DNA of 64,000 bases from Clostridiales bacterium (GTDB lineage Bacteria; Bacillota; Clostridia; Saccharofermentanales; Saccharofermentanaceae). Location of the stretch: assembly GCA_017964005.1 (NCBI GenBank), contig JAGCSR010000035.1, forward strand, positions 1 through 64,000. Reading direction: 5' to 3'. A program made the position numbers and the translations under genes. The notes beneath the pieces were generated by a model. It was not told the DNA's origin, made no database searches, and saw nothing but the letters and a program-made list of their open reading frames with translations. Shown in pieces: positions 8,074-17,074 of the stretch; the first letter of the stretch is position 1; every line of letters begins with the position of its first letter.

Positions 8074-8760
8074 ATGAACCGCAAAGTACTGATCGCCGAT
8101 GATGAGGCTGAGATAAGAAACCTGTTAAGACTCTATCTTGAGAACGAGGGCTTTGATGTATACGAAGTCTCCTCCGGAGACAAAGTCATGGATGCATTAA
8201 GACAGGATAAGCCGGACATATGTCTTCTCGACATAATGATGCCCGGAAGAGACGGACTTCATGTTCTCCAGGACATAAGGGACGGCAGCAACATCCCGGT
8301 CATAATCATATCCGCAAGGACCGCGGATGCCGAGAGGATCTTGGGACTTAACCTGGGCGCGGACGATTATATTGTAAAGCCGTTCAATCCCCTGGAGGTC
8401 GCAGCCAGAGTAAAGGCTGCGCTGAGAAGGGCAGTCCCCGCGGAAGAGACTTCCGGCCAGGGCGAAGTACTGGAAGCAGGAGATCTTACACTGGATATAG
8501 ATAAGTGTTATCTTGCAAAGAACGGGGAACCCATAGAACTTACATCTGTGGAGTACAAGATAATGGAACTTCTCATGCGCAATCCCAACCGTGTATTCAC
8601 CAAGCAACAGATCTATGAGTATGCCTGGGGTGAAGACTTTATCGTTGCGGACAACAACATAATGGTCGCAATATCCAAGCTTCGGACCAAGCTGGACGAA
8701 GACCCTTCCAGGTATATAAAGACCCTTCGCGGCTTGGGTTACAGGCTCGAGGTAAGGTAA
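8074..8760 (+). CDS. OmpR/PhoB-family response regulator
   Basis: 228 residues. The receiver domain (1-120) has the acidic pair D9/D10, phospho-acceptor D53 in DICLLDIMMPG, the IIISA switch Ser/Thr region and the conserved Lys in YIVKPFNP. A winged-helix output domain (about 130-228) ends in LRTKLDEDPSRYIKTLRGLGYRLE, the classical trans_reg_C signature. It is a DNA-binding transcription regulator controlled by phosphorylation, and the histidine kinase gene begins 7 bp after its stop. The tandem 11-bp repeats at 6816-6837 are a likely target. The start follows AAAGGGGAC. Confidence 0.95.
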   Translation: MNRKVLIADDEAEIRNLLRLYLENEGFDVYEVSSGDKVMDALRQDKPDICLLDIMMPGRDGLHVLQDIRDGSNIPVIIISARTADAERILGLNLGADDYIVKPFNPLEVAARVKAALRRAVPAEETSGQGEVLEAGDLTLDIDKCYLAKNGEPIELTSVEYKIMELLMRNPNRVFTKQQIYEYAWGEDFIVADNNIMVAISKLRTKLDEDPSRYIKTLRGLGYRLEVR

Positions 8761-8767
8761 GGCCGAT

Positions 8768-9982
8768 ATGACACCGGAAGCAGGACTTCGTAAGTTCATC
8801 ATCAAGAGATTCATATCGACACTCCTGGTCGTCGGTGTAGTGGAGTTTGCGGTAATAACCGTGGTCAACTGGCTCCTGCTTCCCAGAGTCGTAGATATGC
8901 TCATGCCGCAGATAGAAGGAATCCAGCTCAATAATATCGGTAATGTGCTCTTGCTCCTCCTTGTCCTTGCGGGACTCCTTCTGTCCAATGCACTAAAGTT
9001 CTTCCTGCCTTCGGTATCGGATGTTATCCTTCAGTTTATAGCAGGCCGTCTTACTGCTATGGGAGCTGACAGGTTCAACACGGAGAACAACGCCCTTCAG
9101 AATCTTGCCGAGAAGATCAACTTCGGGAATGTCGCACTCCTTCTGCTCCTAATCATCCTGATAATAGTCCTGCTGGTGGCGCCGTATGTGTTAGGAGTCA
9201 CATGGTTCTCCACATCTGTCGTAAAAAGGTTCAAGGAACTGGAGCGTCAGCGCGAAGAAGCGCAGAAAGAAGAAGAGCGCAAACGGTATCTTATGATCTC
9301 CGATATAGTTCACGACCTTAAGACCCCCATGACCACAGTCTCGGGGTATGCCCAGGCACTGTCCGACGGTATGGTCGCAGAAGAATCCAAACAGGAATAT
9401 CTGGACGCGATAACTGCCAAGACCGGCAGGATGAACGAGATAGTGACGATGCTCTTCGATTACGTCAAGCTCGACAGTCAGGGATACTCGATAACGAAGA
9501 CAAGAACAGACCTTTGCGAACTTGTAAGAGAGTGTGTCGCCGATCACTATACTGATATCGAGAACGCAGGGTGCGAACCGGACATAGATATACCCGAATA
9601 TCCCATCATGATCGACGCTGACAGGATGCAGTTCGGAAGGGTTATCAACAACCTCATTGCTAACGCGATAAAACATAATCCCGATGGTACGGATATAGGT
9701 ATCTTCATAAGGCGTGACGGCGATGAGATAAGAGTCTTGGTTGCAGACTCCGGCAACCCCATCGATAAGGAGACTGCAGATAACCTTTTCGATGCGTTCG
9801 TAACGGGCGACAGATCAAGAGGTTCATCGGGCGGCACGGGTCTTGGCCTGTTCATCTCCCGCAAGATCTGCGACATGCACGGCTTTACCATCAAGCTCGT
9901 CCAGTCCAAAGAGGACATGGCCCGCTACGATATCGGCAACAAGTATCGAAAAGTCTTTGTTATCACTATCGAACCGGAATAG
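8768..9982 (+). CDS. Membrane sensor histidine kinase
   Basis: 404 residues. Hydrophobic segments lie at about 12-36, 58-76 and 120-150; the stretch between the second and third could be the sensing loop. A short charged coiled coil (KELERQREEAQKEEERKR) leads to the HisKA domain with the phospho-acceptor His in SDIVHDLKTPM. An HATPase domain follows, with N-box NNLIANAIKHN, G1 VADSGNP and G2 GGTGLGLFISRKI. No clear HAMP domain is seen. It should phosphorylate the regulator encoded 7 bp upstream. The input signal is unknown; Gly/Asp-rich partners or the adjacent DUF975 membrane protein could be involved. Confidence 0.93.
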   Translation: MTPEAGLRKFIIKRFISTLLVVGVVEFAVITVVNWLLLPRVVDMLMPQIEGIQLNNIGNVLLLLLVLAGLLLSNALKFFLPSVSDVILQFIAGRLTAMGADRFNTENNALQNLAEKINFGNVALLLLLIILIIVLLVAPYVLGVTWFSTSVVKRFKELERQREEAQKEEERKRYLMISDIVHDLKTPMTTVSGYAQALSDGMVAEESKQEYLDAITAKTGRMNEIVTMLFDYVKLDSQGYSITKTRTDLCELVRECVADHYTDIENAGCEPDIDIPEYPIMIDADRMQFGRVINNLIANAIKHNPDGTDIGIFIRRDGDEIRVLVADSGNPIDKETADNLFDAFVTGDRSRGSSGGTGLGLFISRKICDMHGFTIKLVQSKEDMARYDIGNKYRKVFVITIEPE

Positions 9983-10006
9983 TATTCGTTCTAACTGCAT
10001 ACGGGG

Positions 10007-10035
10007 TTGACCAACGTCTACCGTGATGGTATGTT
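10007..10035 (+). promoter_or_regulatory. Promoter with probable BlaI operator (lipoprotein 1)
   Basis: TTGACC (10007-10012), a 17-bp spacer and TATGTT (10030-10035) make a sigma-A-type promoter 72 bp before the lipoprotein start. Inside the spacer lies the dyad TACCGTGATGGTA (10019-10031, TACC-N5-GGTA). The same dyad at the same place recurs in the blaI promoter at 12446, so the BlaI-like repressor encoded there probably controls both. BlaI/MecI repressors are known to bind TACA/TGTA-type dyads over promoters; the exact half-site here is inferred. Confidence 0.7.
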
Positions 10036-10106
10036 TACTATAGAAAGATGTATCTCTGCCCCAATGACATGACAGAGACAAACAAAAAGCAGTGGAGGTT
10101 TTTGCC

Positions 10107-12395
10107 ATGCGCATCAGTTCGATTAAATCTTTAGCCGCAAGATCTGCCGTATTTACATTGGCGGCGGTCCTGGCCGGAACTGGTCTTTGCTCATGTTCCC
10201 GCGAAGAACCAAAAGGGGAAGAAGAGACAACGGCCGCGTCTTCTTCTGCTGAGATAGTGATGCCGGAAGATCCTAAAGACCGTTATTTTCTTTCCAAAGA
10301 AATAAGCCTTGATGCTGACGGGTATATTATGGGGGCGGGAAACATCATAGATACAGGCAACGGGAAGATCGCCAGATCTTATATGTGTGAGGAGGGCGGA
10401 GACGAACCGGTCTACCACTATAGACTTATAAAGTATGTTGATGGAACTGATGAATGGAATACATATGTCGATCTTCAGAATTCAGGTGTTTTTCTGTCTG
10501 ATTCCTGTCCGCTGGGAGAAGACAGGATAGTCTTCAGCACATATTACGGATTCGATATATACGATATCAACACCGGGGCACTGGTTGACAAAAAAGATGA
10601 TCTGTTCGAACTTAAAGCAGATGACCAGCCGGCACTTTTGTATCGCCGTGGTGATGATCTTGTCGCGGTGTTAAGGGACAGTATCTATCTTATTGGCAAT
10701 GATTTCTCGGTCAAATCCAAGATACCGATAACGGATGAAGCTTGTTTTATGGAGAACACTTTTTTTACCCGCGGCGGCCGTGATTACCTGGTCTATGAGA
10801 TCGACTACAGTACTGTCCTGCAGTACTTTGAGGTCGATTTTGACAGCAAAACGCTTACTCCCTGCTGCAGCAGCGGAGATCTTGGGATCAGTGAAGAGGA
10901 AGCTGAGATCTTCGGGGCAGGCGGATATGCTCTTGATAAAGAAGCGGGAATAATATATGAACTTGATCCCGGTAACGGTACTAAGAGAGAGATAGCTTAT
11001 ACCGGTAATATGCTGGTAAAACCGTCGACGATGCAAGGGGTGGAACCGTACTGGTATATCTTCGGTGAGAATGACTACATGGTCCAGTTTGATTACGGCA
11101 GAGGTTCGGCGGATTGCGCCTTTATGGTTCCGGATACTGAATCTGTTCTTGCCAAAAGGACCAGATTATCCGTAAGAGGTTATTCTGCCAAGGACGATCT
11201 TATCCTGGGTCATGCGGTGTACAAGTACAATACTTCTCAGGATCAATATCTCATGACAATAGAAAATTATGAGGATGAGCATTACGGGTTTAATGATCCT
11301 GTCAAGGCGCAGGAAAGCAAGCTCAAACTGCTCAAGGAGTTTTCTTCCGGCCAAGCTCCTGATATCTTCTTCGGAGACAACTTCGATTATGACCAGATGG
11401 GCAGGTCCGGGCTGGTCATGGACTTGTCGGATCTTCTGAAGGACAGCGAGAACATCAATAAGGATACGATCCTTCCTAATATCTATGACCTTTATGTTGA
11501 AGACGGACACTGCTATAAACTCTTCCCCGGGTTTACAATGAACGGATACTGGAGCTGCAGTGAATTTACGGGCGATAACGACAACATGACCATCGATGAC
11601 CTCACGTCTTCCACTTACAGTTCAAGGATCTTTGACGATGAGTATTCGACAGCTTTGGCTGACAGGGCGATAAGATATCCTATCAAGAAGCTCATCGATA
11701 ACGGCGAATTCATCAGTGAGGATGAACTGGAAAAGATCATAGGATTTGCATTGGATAACGGTATCGGTCAGCACTCACCGGTCTATCTTACTGCCTATGA
11801 CATGTCATATGTTGATTCAAAGGAAGTGTCCTTATGCTATAGGCCCGTTGCGTTTGTAAATACATTCATGAGCGAACAGAGCCGCATGAAGGATGAGATG
11901 AGATTTGTGGGCTTTCCTACCATAAACGGATCTGCGCATGTTGCCATACCCTGCGGATTGGTCGCGGTATCGGCGGATACGAAGTATCCGGAGGAATGCA
12001 GGAAGTTCATTGAGATCCTGTTCTCGGATGAGATCCAGAAGATCGGACTTATCAGTAATATAATCCCGGCTAATAAGGCGATCTTCGATGAGGCGCTTGA
12101 GATAGCTCTGGACAGGTCCAAGATCGGAGACGACAGGTATTACAAGATAATGTTTGACGGAGATGAGTATAACCGGGATGAAGAGGGCAATTCCGTAAAT
12201 TATTCCAAAGCGGGCATCGATTCTTACCGCCGTGCGGTTGAATCGGTAGATACGATGGATATCATGGATTGGGGGCTGTACAATATCATTAACGAGGAGA
12301 TCAATTCCCGTTACCTCGAGAAGAAGGAGATCAAGGATATAGCTCATTCCATGAGGTCCAGGATAGTCCTTTATATCGAAGAGAACTATCAATAA
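10107..12395 (+). CDS. Large lipoprotein with C-terminal solute-binding-protein-like domain (paralogue 1)
   Basis: 762 residues; ATG 10107 is preferred because GGAGG lies 9 bp upstream. The signal peptide ends in a lipobox (LCSC, lipidated C30). Residues 50-390 are rich in short beta-strand repeats (for example RIVFSTYYGFDIYD, LVAVLRDSIYLIGND) and resemble a beta-propeller. Residues about 390-700 resemble a family-1 extracellular solute-binding protein (SGQAPDIFFGDNFDYDQMGRSGLVMDLSDLL; the FPTINGSAHVAIPCGLVAVSADTKYPEECRKFIEILFSDE region). No ABC permease lies nearby. It is clearly paralogous to the product at 14643-16919 and shares the operator of the blaI-M56 operon, suggesting a role in an envelope-sensing circuit. 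Confidence 0.75.
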   Translation: MRISSIKSLAARSAVFTLAAVLAGTGLCSCSREEPKGEEETTAASSSAEIVMPEDPKDRYFLSKEISLDADGYIMGAGNIIDTGNGKIARSYMCEEGGDEPVYHYRLIKYVDGTDEWNTYVDLQNSGVFLSDSCPLGEDRIVFSTYYGFDIYDINTGALVDKKDDLFELKADDQPALLYRRGDDLVAVLRDSIYLIGNDFSVKSKIPITDEACFMENTFFTRGGRDYLVYEIDYSTVLQYFEVDFDSKTLTPCCSSGDLGISEEEAEIFGAGGYALDKEAGIIYELDPGNGTKREIAYTGNMLVKPSTMQGVEPYWYIFGENDYMVQFDYGRGSADCAFMVPDTESVLAKRTRLSVRGYSAKDDLILGHAVYKYNTSQDQYLMTIENYEDEHYGFNDPVKAQESKLKLLKEFSSGQAPDIFFGDNFDYDQMGRSGLVMDLSDLLKDSENINKDTILPNIYDLYVEDGHCYKLFPGFTMNGYWSCSEFTGDNDNMTIDDLTSSTYSSRIFDDEYSTALADRAIRYPIKKLIDNGEFISEDELEKIIGFALDNGIGQHSPVYLTAYDMSYVDSKEVSLCYRPVAFVNTFMSEQSRMKDEMRFVGFPTINGSAHVAIPCGLVAVSADTKYPEECRKFIEILFSDEIQKIGLISNIIPANKAIFDEALEIALDRSKIGDDRYYKIMFDGDEYNRDEEGNSVNYSKAGIDSYRRAVESVDTMDIMDWGLYNIINEEINSRYLEKKEIKDIAHSMRSRIVLYIEENYQ

Positions 12396-12445
12396 AATGA
12401 TGGTATAACGCCGCTGGGATGGCAGCCGGGAATCTCATCAAAGGG

Positions 12446-12474
12446 TTGACTACAGTCTACCAAGGTGGTATATT
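12446..12474 (+). promoter_or_regulatory. blaI promoter with matching BlaI operator
   Basis: TTGACT (12446-12451), a 17-bp spacer and TATATT (12469-12474). The spacer contains the dyad TACCAAGGTGGTA (12458-12470). GTCTACC and GGTA are identical in sequence and position to the promoter at 10007, so the repressor probably autoregulates and also controls the upstream lipoprotein. Confidence 0.72.
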
Positions 12475-12518
12475 CACGGTAAGCAGGCGTATACCGGCCA
12501 TAAAGGAGTGAACTTAAG

Positions 12519-12884
12519 ATGCGTTTATCTGATGCTGAATGGAAGATCGCAGATTGCCTCTGGAGAAGAGGGCCCATGACGATAACCGAGCTTACGAAGG
12601 AACTGAATCCTTCCTGCGGGTGGTCAAAGAATGTGATCATCACAATGCTCAAGCGCATGATGGAAAAGGGCGCGGTCGAATTTGTACAGGAAGAACGGGC
12701 CAAGAGGTTCTATCCTACGATTGACAGGACAGAAGCGGAACTCGAAGAGACAACGACATTTCTCGACAAGGTATATGACGGTAATGTAGGACTCATGATC
12801 TCCAAACTCATCGGATCGGAGAAATTATCGGATGAACAGTTGGCGGAACTCCGAAGGATAGTCGAGGAGAGGGAAGGGGAATGA
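12519..12884 (+). CDS. blaI: BlaI/MecI/CopY-family transcriptional repressor
   Basis: 121 residues. The N-terminal winged helix starts LSDAEWKIADCLWRRGPMTI and continues GWSKNVIITMLKRMMEKGAVEF, the BlaI/MecI signature. The C-terminal part (about 80-121) is the helical dimerisation tail. In the family the repressor dimer blocks promoters until it is cleaved through the action of an M56 membrane protease. That protease gene overlaps it by 4 bp (ATGA). Start supported by AAGGAGTG. The dyad in its own promoter and in the 10007 promoter are probable targets. Whether it senses beta-lactams cannot be read from the sequence. Confidence 0.93.
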   Translation: MRLSDAEWKIADCLWRRGPMTITELTKELNPSCGWSKNVIITMLKRMMEKGAVEFVQEERAKRFYPTIDRTEAELEETTTFLDKVYDGNVGLMISKLIGSEKLSDEQLAELRRIVEEREGE

Positions 12885-14659
12885 TCCGGTATGTTATCGG
12901 TATCACGCTTATAGCGGCAGTCATAATGATCGTAAGGACCTTAACGGACGGAAAGATCCGGAGGAAGCACCAGTATGCGCTCTGGATCATCATCCCGGTC
13001 TATATGGTCCTGTCACCGTTCTTAAGGATCAATGTGCCTATAGCAGAGGACCTCTACGCCATGCTCCCGAACGCGGGACAGACGGAAGTATATGAACAGA
13101 CAGCAAATGCCGTATCCATAGATCAGGCCGAACAGGAGGCCGTTGTCGGAGGCGAAAACGGGAATGCTGCTGACATTGTTTCATCGAAGGAAATGACAGT
13201 AGAGGATACCGCTGTCGGGGTTAAGACGGATTGGTCATCTGTGGCAGATATCATCTTTTGCTCCGTTACTGCAGTGATCATCCTTGCGCTTCTCATTTAT
13301 AACGCGGGATTTATCCTGTACTGCCGGAAGAACAGACGGTATGTTGCAAGAGATCCGGTAAGCGGACTTAAGATCTTCGGGATCGATTACAAGGGAACAC
13401 CGTTCCTTTTGTTCAACAAGATATATGTGGAAGAAGGATCCGGCAAGATCAGCAAATATGTGATCTGCCATGAAGCAAGTCACTATAAACACAGAGACCA
13501 TATTTGGATAATCTTAAGATATCTGGTCCTGGCACTCAATTGGTATAACCCGGTGATATGGGCGGCATTTGTCCTGTCAGGCAAAGACTGCGAGCTTGCT
13601 TGTGATGAGGAAGTGATCCGGTTCTACGGAAAGAGCTCATCGACGGATTATGCAGAGGACCTGTTCGATATGATCAAGAACAGATCCGGTAATGTATGGG
13701 GATTTGCGGTGTCCTCGGGAATGAGGAGCGATTATAAGACATTAAGGAAGAGGATCTTAAGTATCAGGAACCCTGCAAAGAAGGGATATAAAGCACTTGC
13801 CGCAAGCCTTGCGGTAGTGCTGGTCTTCTCCGGCTGTACCATGATAAACCCTGTTCCTTCCAAGTCGGATTCCGGAAAGGAACCTGATGGAACGGAAGCA
13901 TCAGAAGCCGTAACAACTGATCCGGAACAGGATCAGGAGCCGGAACAGTCATATCCTGAAGCAGATACGGTATTGGATGAATATGTTATAAAAGATGATG
14001 TCTATGACGGTGAATACCACGGACGCGCATACTCGGATATGCCGTTCGTGGAGCATGACGGCAAGCAGTATATCCTTGTCGGACAGAGAGAATGCCACTT
14101 AAATACATACGCAAAAGGAGATAAATATTCTGATCTTGGCACTTATGGCGGCTATGCGGTATATTACACGGATGAAGATATCAGTACTTTACATGTCGGT
14201 GATGAGTTCGTGTACGACAAGGATATCCACTTCAAGATCGAATCCCTTGAAGTAGAAGATTTTGACCCCTGGAAGAGCGGTTATCTTCTCGTGGACAGAG
14301 CTAACGGCAAGATACAGCTTAACAGTGAATACTGTCTGATTCACGGTGGTTATGAACGCGATATGAATGACAATATCATTGACGATTCAGATACGAAGAG
14401 ATGGTATCTTACCTATGAGGAAGGCATGAAGACTCAGGAGGTTATGTTACCGCCCGTGGGAAGACACGCATTGTATGAGATATCGGATAATTGTGTTTTC
14501 AAATATGTCCAGCTAACGGGGTGGAATTATAAGATTGCAGACAGGGATGACTTAAGCAGCATTCTGGCAGGTAAAAAACAATACAAATATGCAGATTGTG
14601 AAGTAGTTGTACGCAAGAATAAAGTAGTAGAGGTTCTCTTTTATGTCGGTATGCGCTGA
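12881..14659 (+). CDS. M56-family (BlaR1/MecR1-like) membrane metalloprotease sensor
   Basis: 592 residues. Membrane segments lie at about 1-20, 30-48, 128-150 and 305-325. The zinc-protease motif HEASH (H197, E198, H201) is followed by SGKDCELACDEEVI, the conserved downstream Glu region of M56 peptidases. The cytoplasmic protease part ends before a last helix with LVFSGC. Residues 330-592 form an extracytoplasmic domain that does not show the class-D beta-lactamase SxxK/SxN motifs of true BlaR1, so the ligand is probably not a beta-lactam. It overlaps blaI (4 bp) upstream and the lipoprotein gene (17 bp) downstream, which argues for a translationally coupled three-gene operon. Confidence 0.85.
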   Translation: MIRYVIGITLIAAVIMIVRTLTDGKIRRKHQYALWIIIPVYMVLSPFLRINVPIAEDLYAMLPNAGQTEVYEQTANAVSIDQAEQEAVVGGENGNAADIVSSKEMTVEDTAVGVKTDWSSVADIIFCSVTAVIILALLIYNAGFILYCRKNRRYVARDPVSGLKIFGIDYKGTPFLLFNKIYVEEGSGKISKYVICHEASHYKHRDHIWIILRYLVLALNWYNPVIWAAFVLSGKDCELACDEEVIRFYGKSSSTDYAEDLFDMIKNRSGNVWGFAVSSGMRSDYKTLRKRILSIRNPAKKGYKALAASLAVVLVFSGCTMINPVPSKSDSGKEPDGTEASEAVTTDPEQDQEPEQSYPEADTVLDEYVIKDDVYDGEYHGRAYSDMPFVEHDGKQYILVGQRECHLNTYAKGDKYSDLGTYGGYAVYYTDEDISTLHVGDEFVYDKDIHFKIESLEVEDFDPWKSGYLLVDRANGKIQLNSEYCLIHGGYERDMNDNIIDDSDTKRWYLTYEEGMKTQEVMLPPVGRHALYEISDNCVFKYVQLTGWNYKIADRDDLSSILAGKKQYKYADCEVVVRKNKVVEVLFYVGMR

Positions 14660-16919
14660 TGGTCTTTGGGTCAAAAGATCGATAATATCGATCATGATCC
14701 TGATGTTAGCCGGAGTGCCTTTTTGTTCATGTTCCCGTACGGATAAAGATGAGCTTCCGGCCGTAACTTCCGGTACCGGTATAGAAGTGCCGCAAGATCC
14801 TGCCGACAGGTATTATCTTACCGATGAATTCAGTCTGGATATTGGTGATGACAGCTATCGCTGCGGGGATGAGGTCCTGGATACGGATGATGGCAAGATC
14901 GCTGTATTCCGCCGTTGGGATACCACGGATAACGGAACAGTCTGCAGTTATAAGATAAGCAAACATACGGACGGAACAAATGAATGGAATACCGTTATCG
15001 ACATTGAGGATGCGGGCGTTCTTCTTGGCGGTTTTTGTACCATTGGCAATAACAGGATAGCCGCATGCACATATTACGGATTCAACGTATATGATCTTAA
15101 TTCCGGGGCCCTTGTGGAACAAATAGACGATCTGTTCGTGTTAACAGATGATACCATACCGATGATGTACCGGCGGGGTGATGATCTTGTCATTGTGAAG
15201 AGAGATTATGTATATCTTATAGGCAATGATTATTCGGTCAAATCCCGGATACCGATAACCGAAGAAGAAGTATGTTTAGCCTGGAATGCATTTTTTACCC
15301 GCGGAGGCCGTGACTTTCTGGTCTACTCGGTTGGCAACAGTACCATTTTGCAATACTACGAGGTCGATTTTGACAGAGAAACTTTTACTTACTGCTGCAG
15401 CAGCGGGGATCTTGGCACTGAGGGAGATACAGATGAGATCTGCGGGACCGGAGGATATGTGATCGATGATAATACAGGGATAATATATGAACTCGATCCC
15501 GGCAACCGCACCAAGAGGGAGATAGCCTATATCGACAATATGTTGATAAGGCCGTCGCTTTCTTTAGGGTTCGACCCGATGTGGTTTGTTTTCGGAGAGA
15601 ATGATTACGGTATCTTATACGGTAATGACAACGCTCCTTCGGATTTTGCCATTCTTATCCCGGATACGGCATCTAACCTTGTTAACAGGACAAGGCTGTA
15701 TGTAAGAGGGTATACAGCAAGGGGGGATGATATCCTGGAGCATGCGGCTTACAAGTACAACACATCGCAGGATAAATTCCTTATTACCGTTGAGAATTTT
15801 GAGAACAACGGATATGGTTATTTAGACCCTGCAAAGGCCCAGGAGGTGAAGCTGAGCCTTATAAAGGATTTTGTCTCGGGCAATGCTCCCGATATCTTCT
15901 ACGGACATGAATTCGATTACGATCAGATGGGCAGGTCCGGGCTGGTCATGGATCTTACGGATCTTCTGAAAGACAGCAAGACCGTTAATAAGGATACGAT
16001 CAGCAGGAATATCTATGATATTTTCTGTGAAGACGGACACTGCTATAAAGTATTTGCAGGATATGTATTAGACGGCTATTGGAGCAACAGTAAGTTTACG
16101 GGCGGTAACGACAACATGACCCTCGATGATCTTCTTGCATCAGATTACAGTCCCAGCCTTTTTGGCGATGAGTATGCATACGCTATTGCTGATTACGCGA
16201 TAAGGTATCCGCTGGACAGACTGATCGATAACGGTGAGTTCATCAGTGAGGAAGATCTGGAGAAGATTATTCAGTTTGCCATAGATAACGGGATCGGGCC
16301 GTACTCTCAGAACTCTTTTTTCCTTGACCTTTCCGTCATTGATTCCAAACAAATATCTTTGGTCCGTAGGGGAGTGGGTTTTGTGAGCACATTTATGAGT
16401 CACCAGTACTACATGAAGGATGAACTTAAGTATGTCGGTTATCCCACATTGAACGGTTCTGCTCATGTCGCGTATCCCTGCGAATTGCTTGCGGTGTCGG
16501 CAGATACGAAGTATCCGGAAGAATGCAAAAAATTCATCGAGATCTTATTCTCGGATGAGATCCAGAAAACTTTGCTAATCCAAAACGAGATTCCGGTCAA
16601 AAAGGCGATCTTCGATGAAGGGCTTGAGATCTCGCAGGACAGGTCTAAGATCGGAGACGATAAGTACTACAGGATAGCCTTCGGCAATCCGGAATATAGT
16701 GAGGAAGAGGATAATTCCCTGAAATATACTGAAGAACTGATAGAATCGTACCGCCGGGCGGTCGGAACGGTAGATACGATCGAGGTCATTGATTGGGGAC
16801 TGTACGATATCATCAAAGAGGAGATCAATTCTTATTATCTCCAGAAGAAGGATGTCAAGGAAATAGCTCACTCCATGAGATCGAGGATAGTCCTGTATAT
16901 TGAAGAGAATTATAAATAA
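14643..16919 (+). CDS. Large lipoprotein with C-terminal solute-binding-protein-like domain (paralogue 2)
   Basis: 758 residues. The start lies inside the end of the M56 gene, with AGAGG about 9 bp upstream. Lipobox FCSC gives lipidated C30, the same position as in paralogue 1. The layout matches that of the 10107-12395 product throughout: a beta-rich N-terminal half (NRIAACTYYGFNVYDLNSG, LDPGNRTKREIAYI) and a solute-binding-like C-terminal half (SGNAPDIFYGHEFDYDQMGRSGLVMDL, GYPTLNGSAHVAYPCELLAVSADTKYP), ending in the same MRSRIVLYIEENYK. Co-transcription with blaI and the M56 sensor suggests that it is an accessory ligand-binding or output lipoprotein of that circuit. It is not a simple transport receptor, since no permease is adjacent. 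Confidence 0.75.
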   Translation: MSVCADGLWVKRSIISIMILMLAGVPFCSCSRTDKDELPAVTSGTGIEVPQDPADRYYLTDEFSLDIGDDSYRCGDEVLDTDDGKIAVFRRWDTTDNGTVCSYKISKHTDGTNEWNTVIDIEDAGVLLGGFCTIGNNRIAACTYYGFNVYDLNSGALVEQIDDLFVLTDDTIPMMYRRGDDLVIVKRDYVYLIGNDYSVKSRIPITEEEVCLAWNAFFTRGGRDFLVYSVGNSTILQYYEVDFDRETFTYCCSSGDLGTEGDTDEICGTGGYVIDDNTGIIYELDPGNRTKREIAYIDNMLIRPSLSLGFDPMWFVFGENDYGILYGNDNAPSDFAILIPDTASNLVNRTRLYVRGYTARGDDILEHAAYKYNTSQDKFLITVENFENNGYGYLDPAKAQEVKLSLIKDFVSGNAPDIFYGHEFDYDQMGRSGLVMDLTDLLKDSKTVNKDTISRNIYDIFCEDGHCYKVFAGYVLDGYWSNSKFTGGNDNMTLDDLLASDYSPSLFGDEYAYAIADYAIRYPLDRLIDNGEFISEEDLEKIIQFAIDNGIGPYSQNSFFLDLSVIDSKQISLVRRGVGFVSTFMSHQYYMKDELKYVGYPTLNGSAHVAYPCELLAVSADTKYPEECKKFIEILFSDEIQKTLLIQNEIPVKKAIFDEGLEISQDRSKIGDDKYYRIAFGNPEYSEEEDNSLKYTEELIESYRRAVGTVDTIEVIDWGLYDIIKEEINSYYLQKKDVKEIAHSMRSRIVLYIEENYK

Positions 16920-16954
16920 CCGCTGACAATGAACTTTTCTGCGGGAAAAATCTC

Positions 16955-16984
16955 TTGACACCCTGCTTGTCCTTGTGATTTAAT
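16955..16984 (+). promoter_or_regulatory. Promoter of the aromatic amino-acid operon
   Basis: TTGACA (16955-16960), an 18-bp spacer and TTTAAT (16979-16984) would place the transcript start near 16991, about 23 nt before the leader-peptide ATG. This spacing suits the leader-peptide attenuator that follows. Confidence 0.7.
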
Positions 16985-17013
16985 AAGCGCAGTTTTGACA
17001 AGGAGAATCTTTG

Positions 17014-17073
17014 ATGAGACGCAATTCTTACTATTACGCATTTAACTATTATTACTTTAGCCCGAAGGGTTGA
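17014..17073 (+). CDS. Tyr/Phe-rich attenuation leader peptide of the aro operon
   Basis: A 19-residue peptide, MRRNSYYYAFNYYYFSPKG, is preceded by AGGAG (17001-17005) with an 8-bp gap and ended by TGA at 17071-17073. It contains six Tyr codons in two runs of three and two Phe codons. Tyrosine and phenylalanine are the end products of the pathway whose genes begin 125 bp downstream. The stop codon lies directly before the antiterminator strand, so a ribosome finishing the peptide would cover it, while one stalled on scarce Tyr-tRNA would not. This matches the logic of enterobacterial pheA/trp leaders. The peptide itself needs no further function. Confidence 0.88.
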   Translation: MRRNSYYYAFNYYYFSPKG

Positions 17074-17074
17074 A

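Noticed and set aside
10107..12395. Sugar ABC-transporter binding protein
   Set aside because: The C-terminal half resembles solute-binding proteins, but no permease is nearby and half the protein is an unrelated beta-rich domain; transport was therefore not called.
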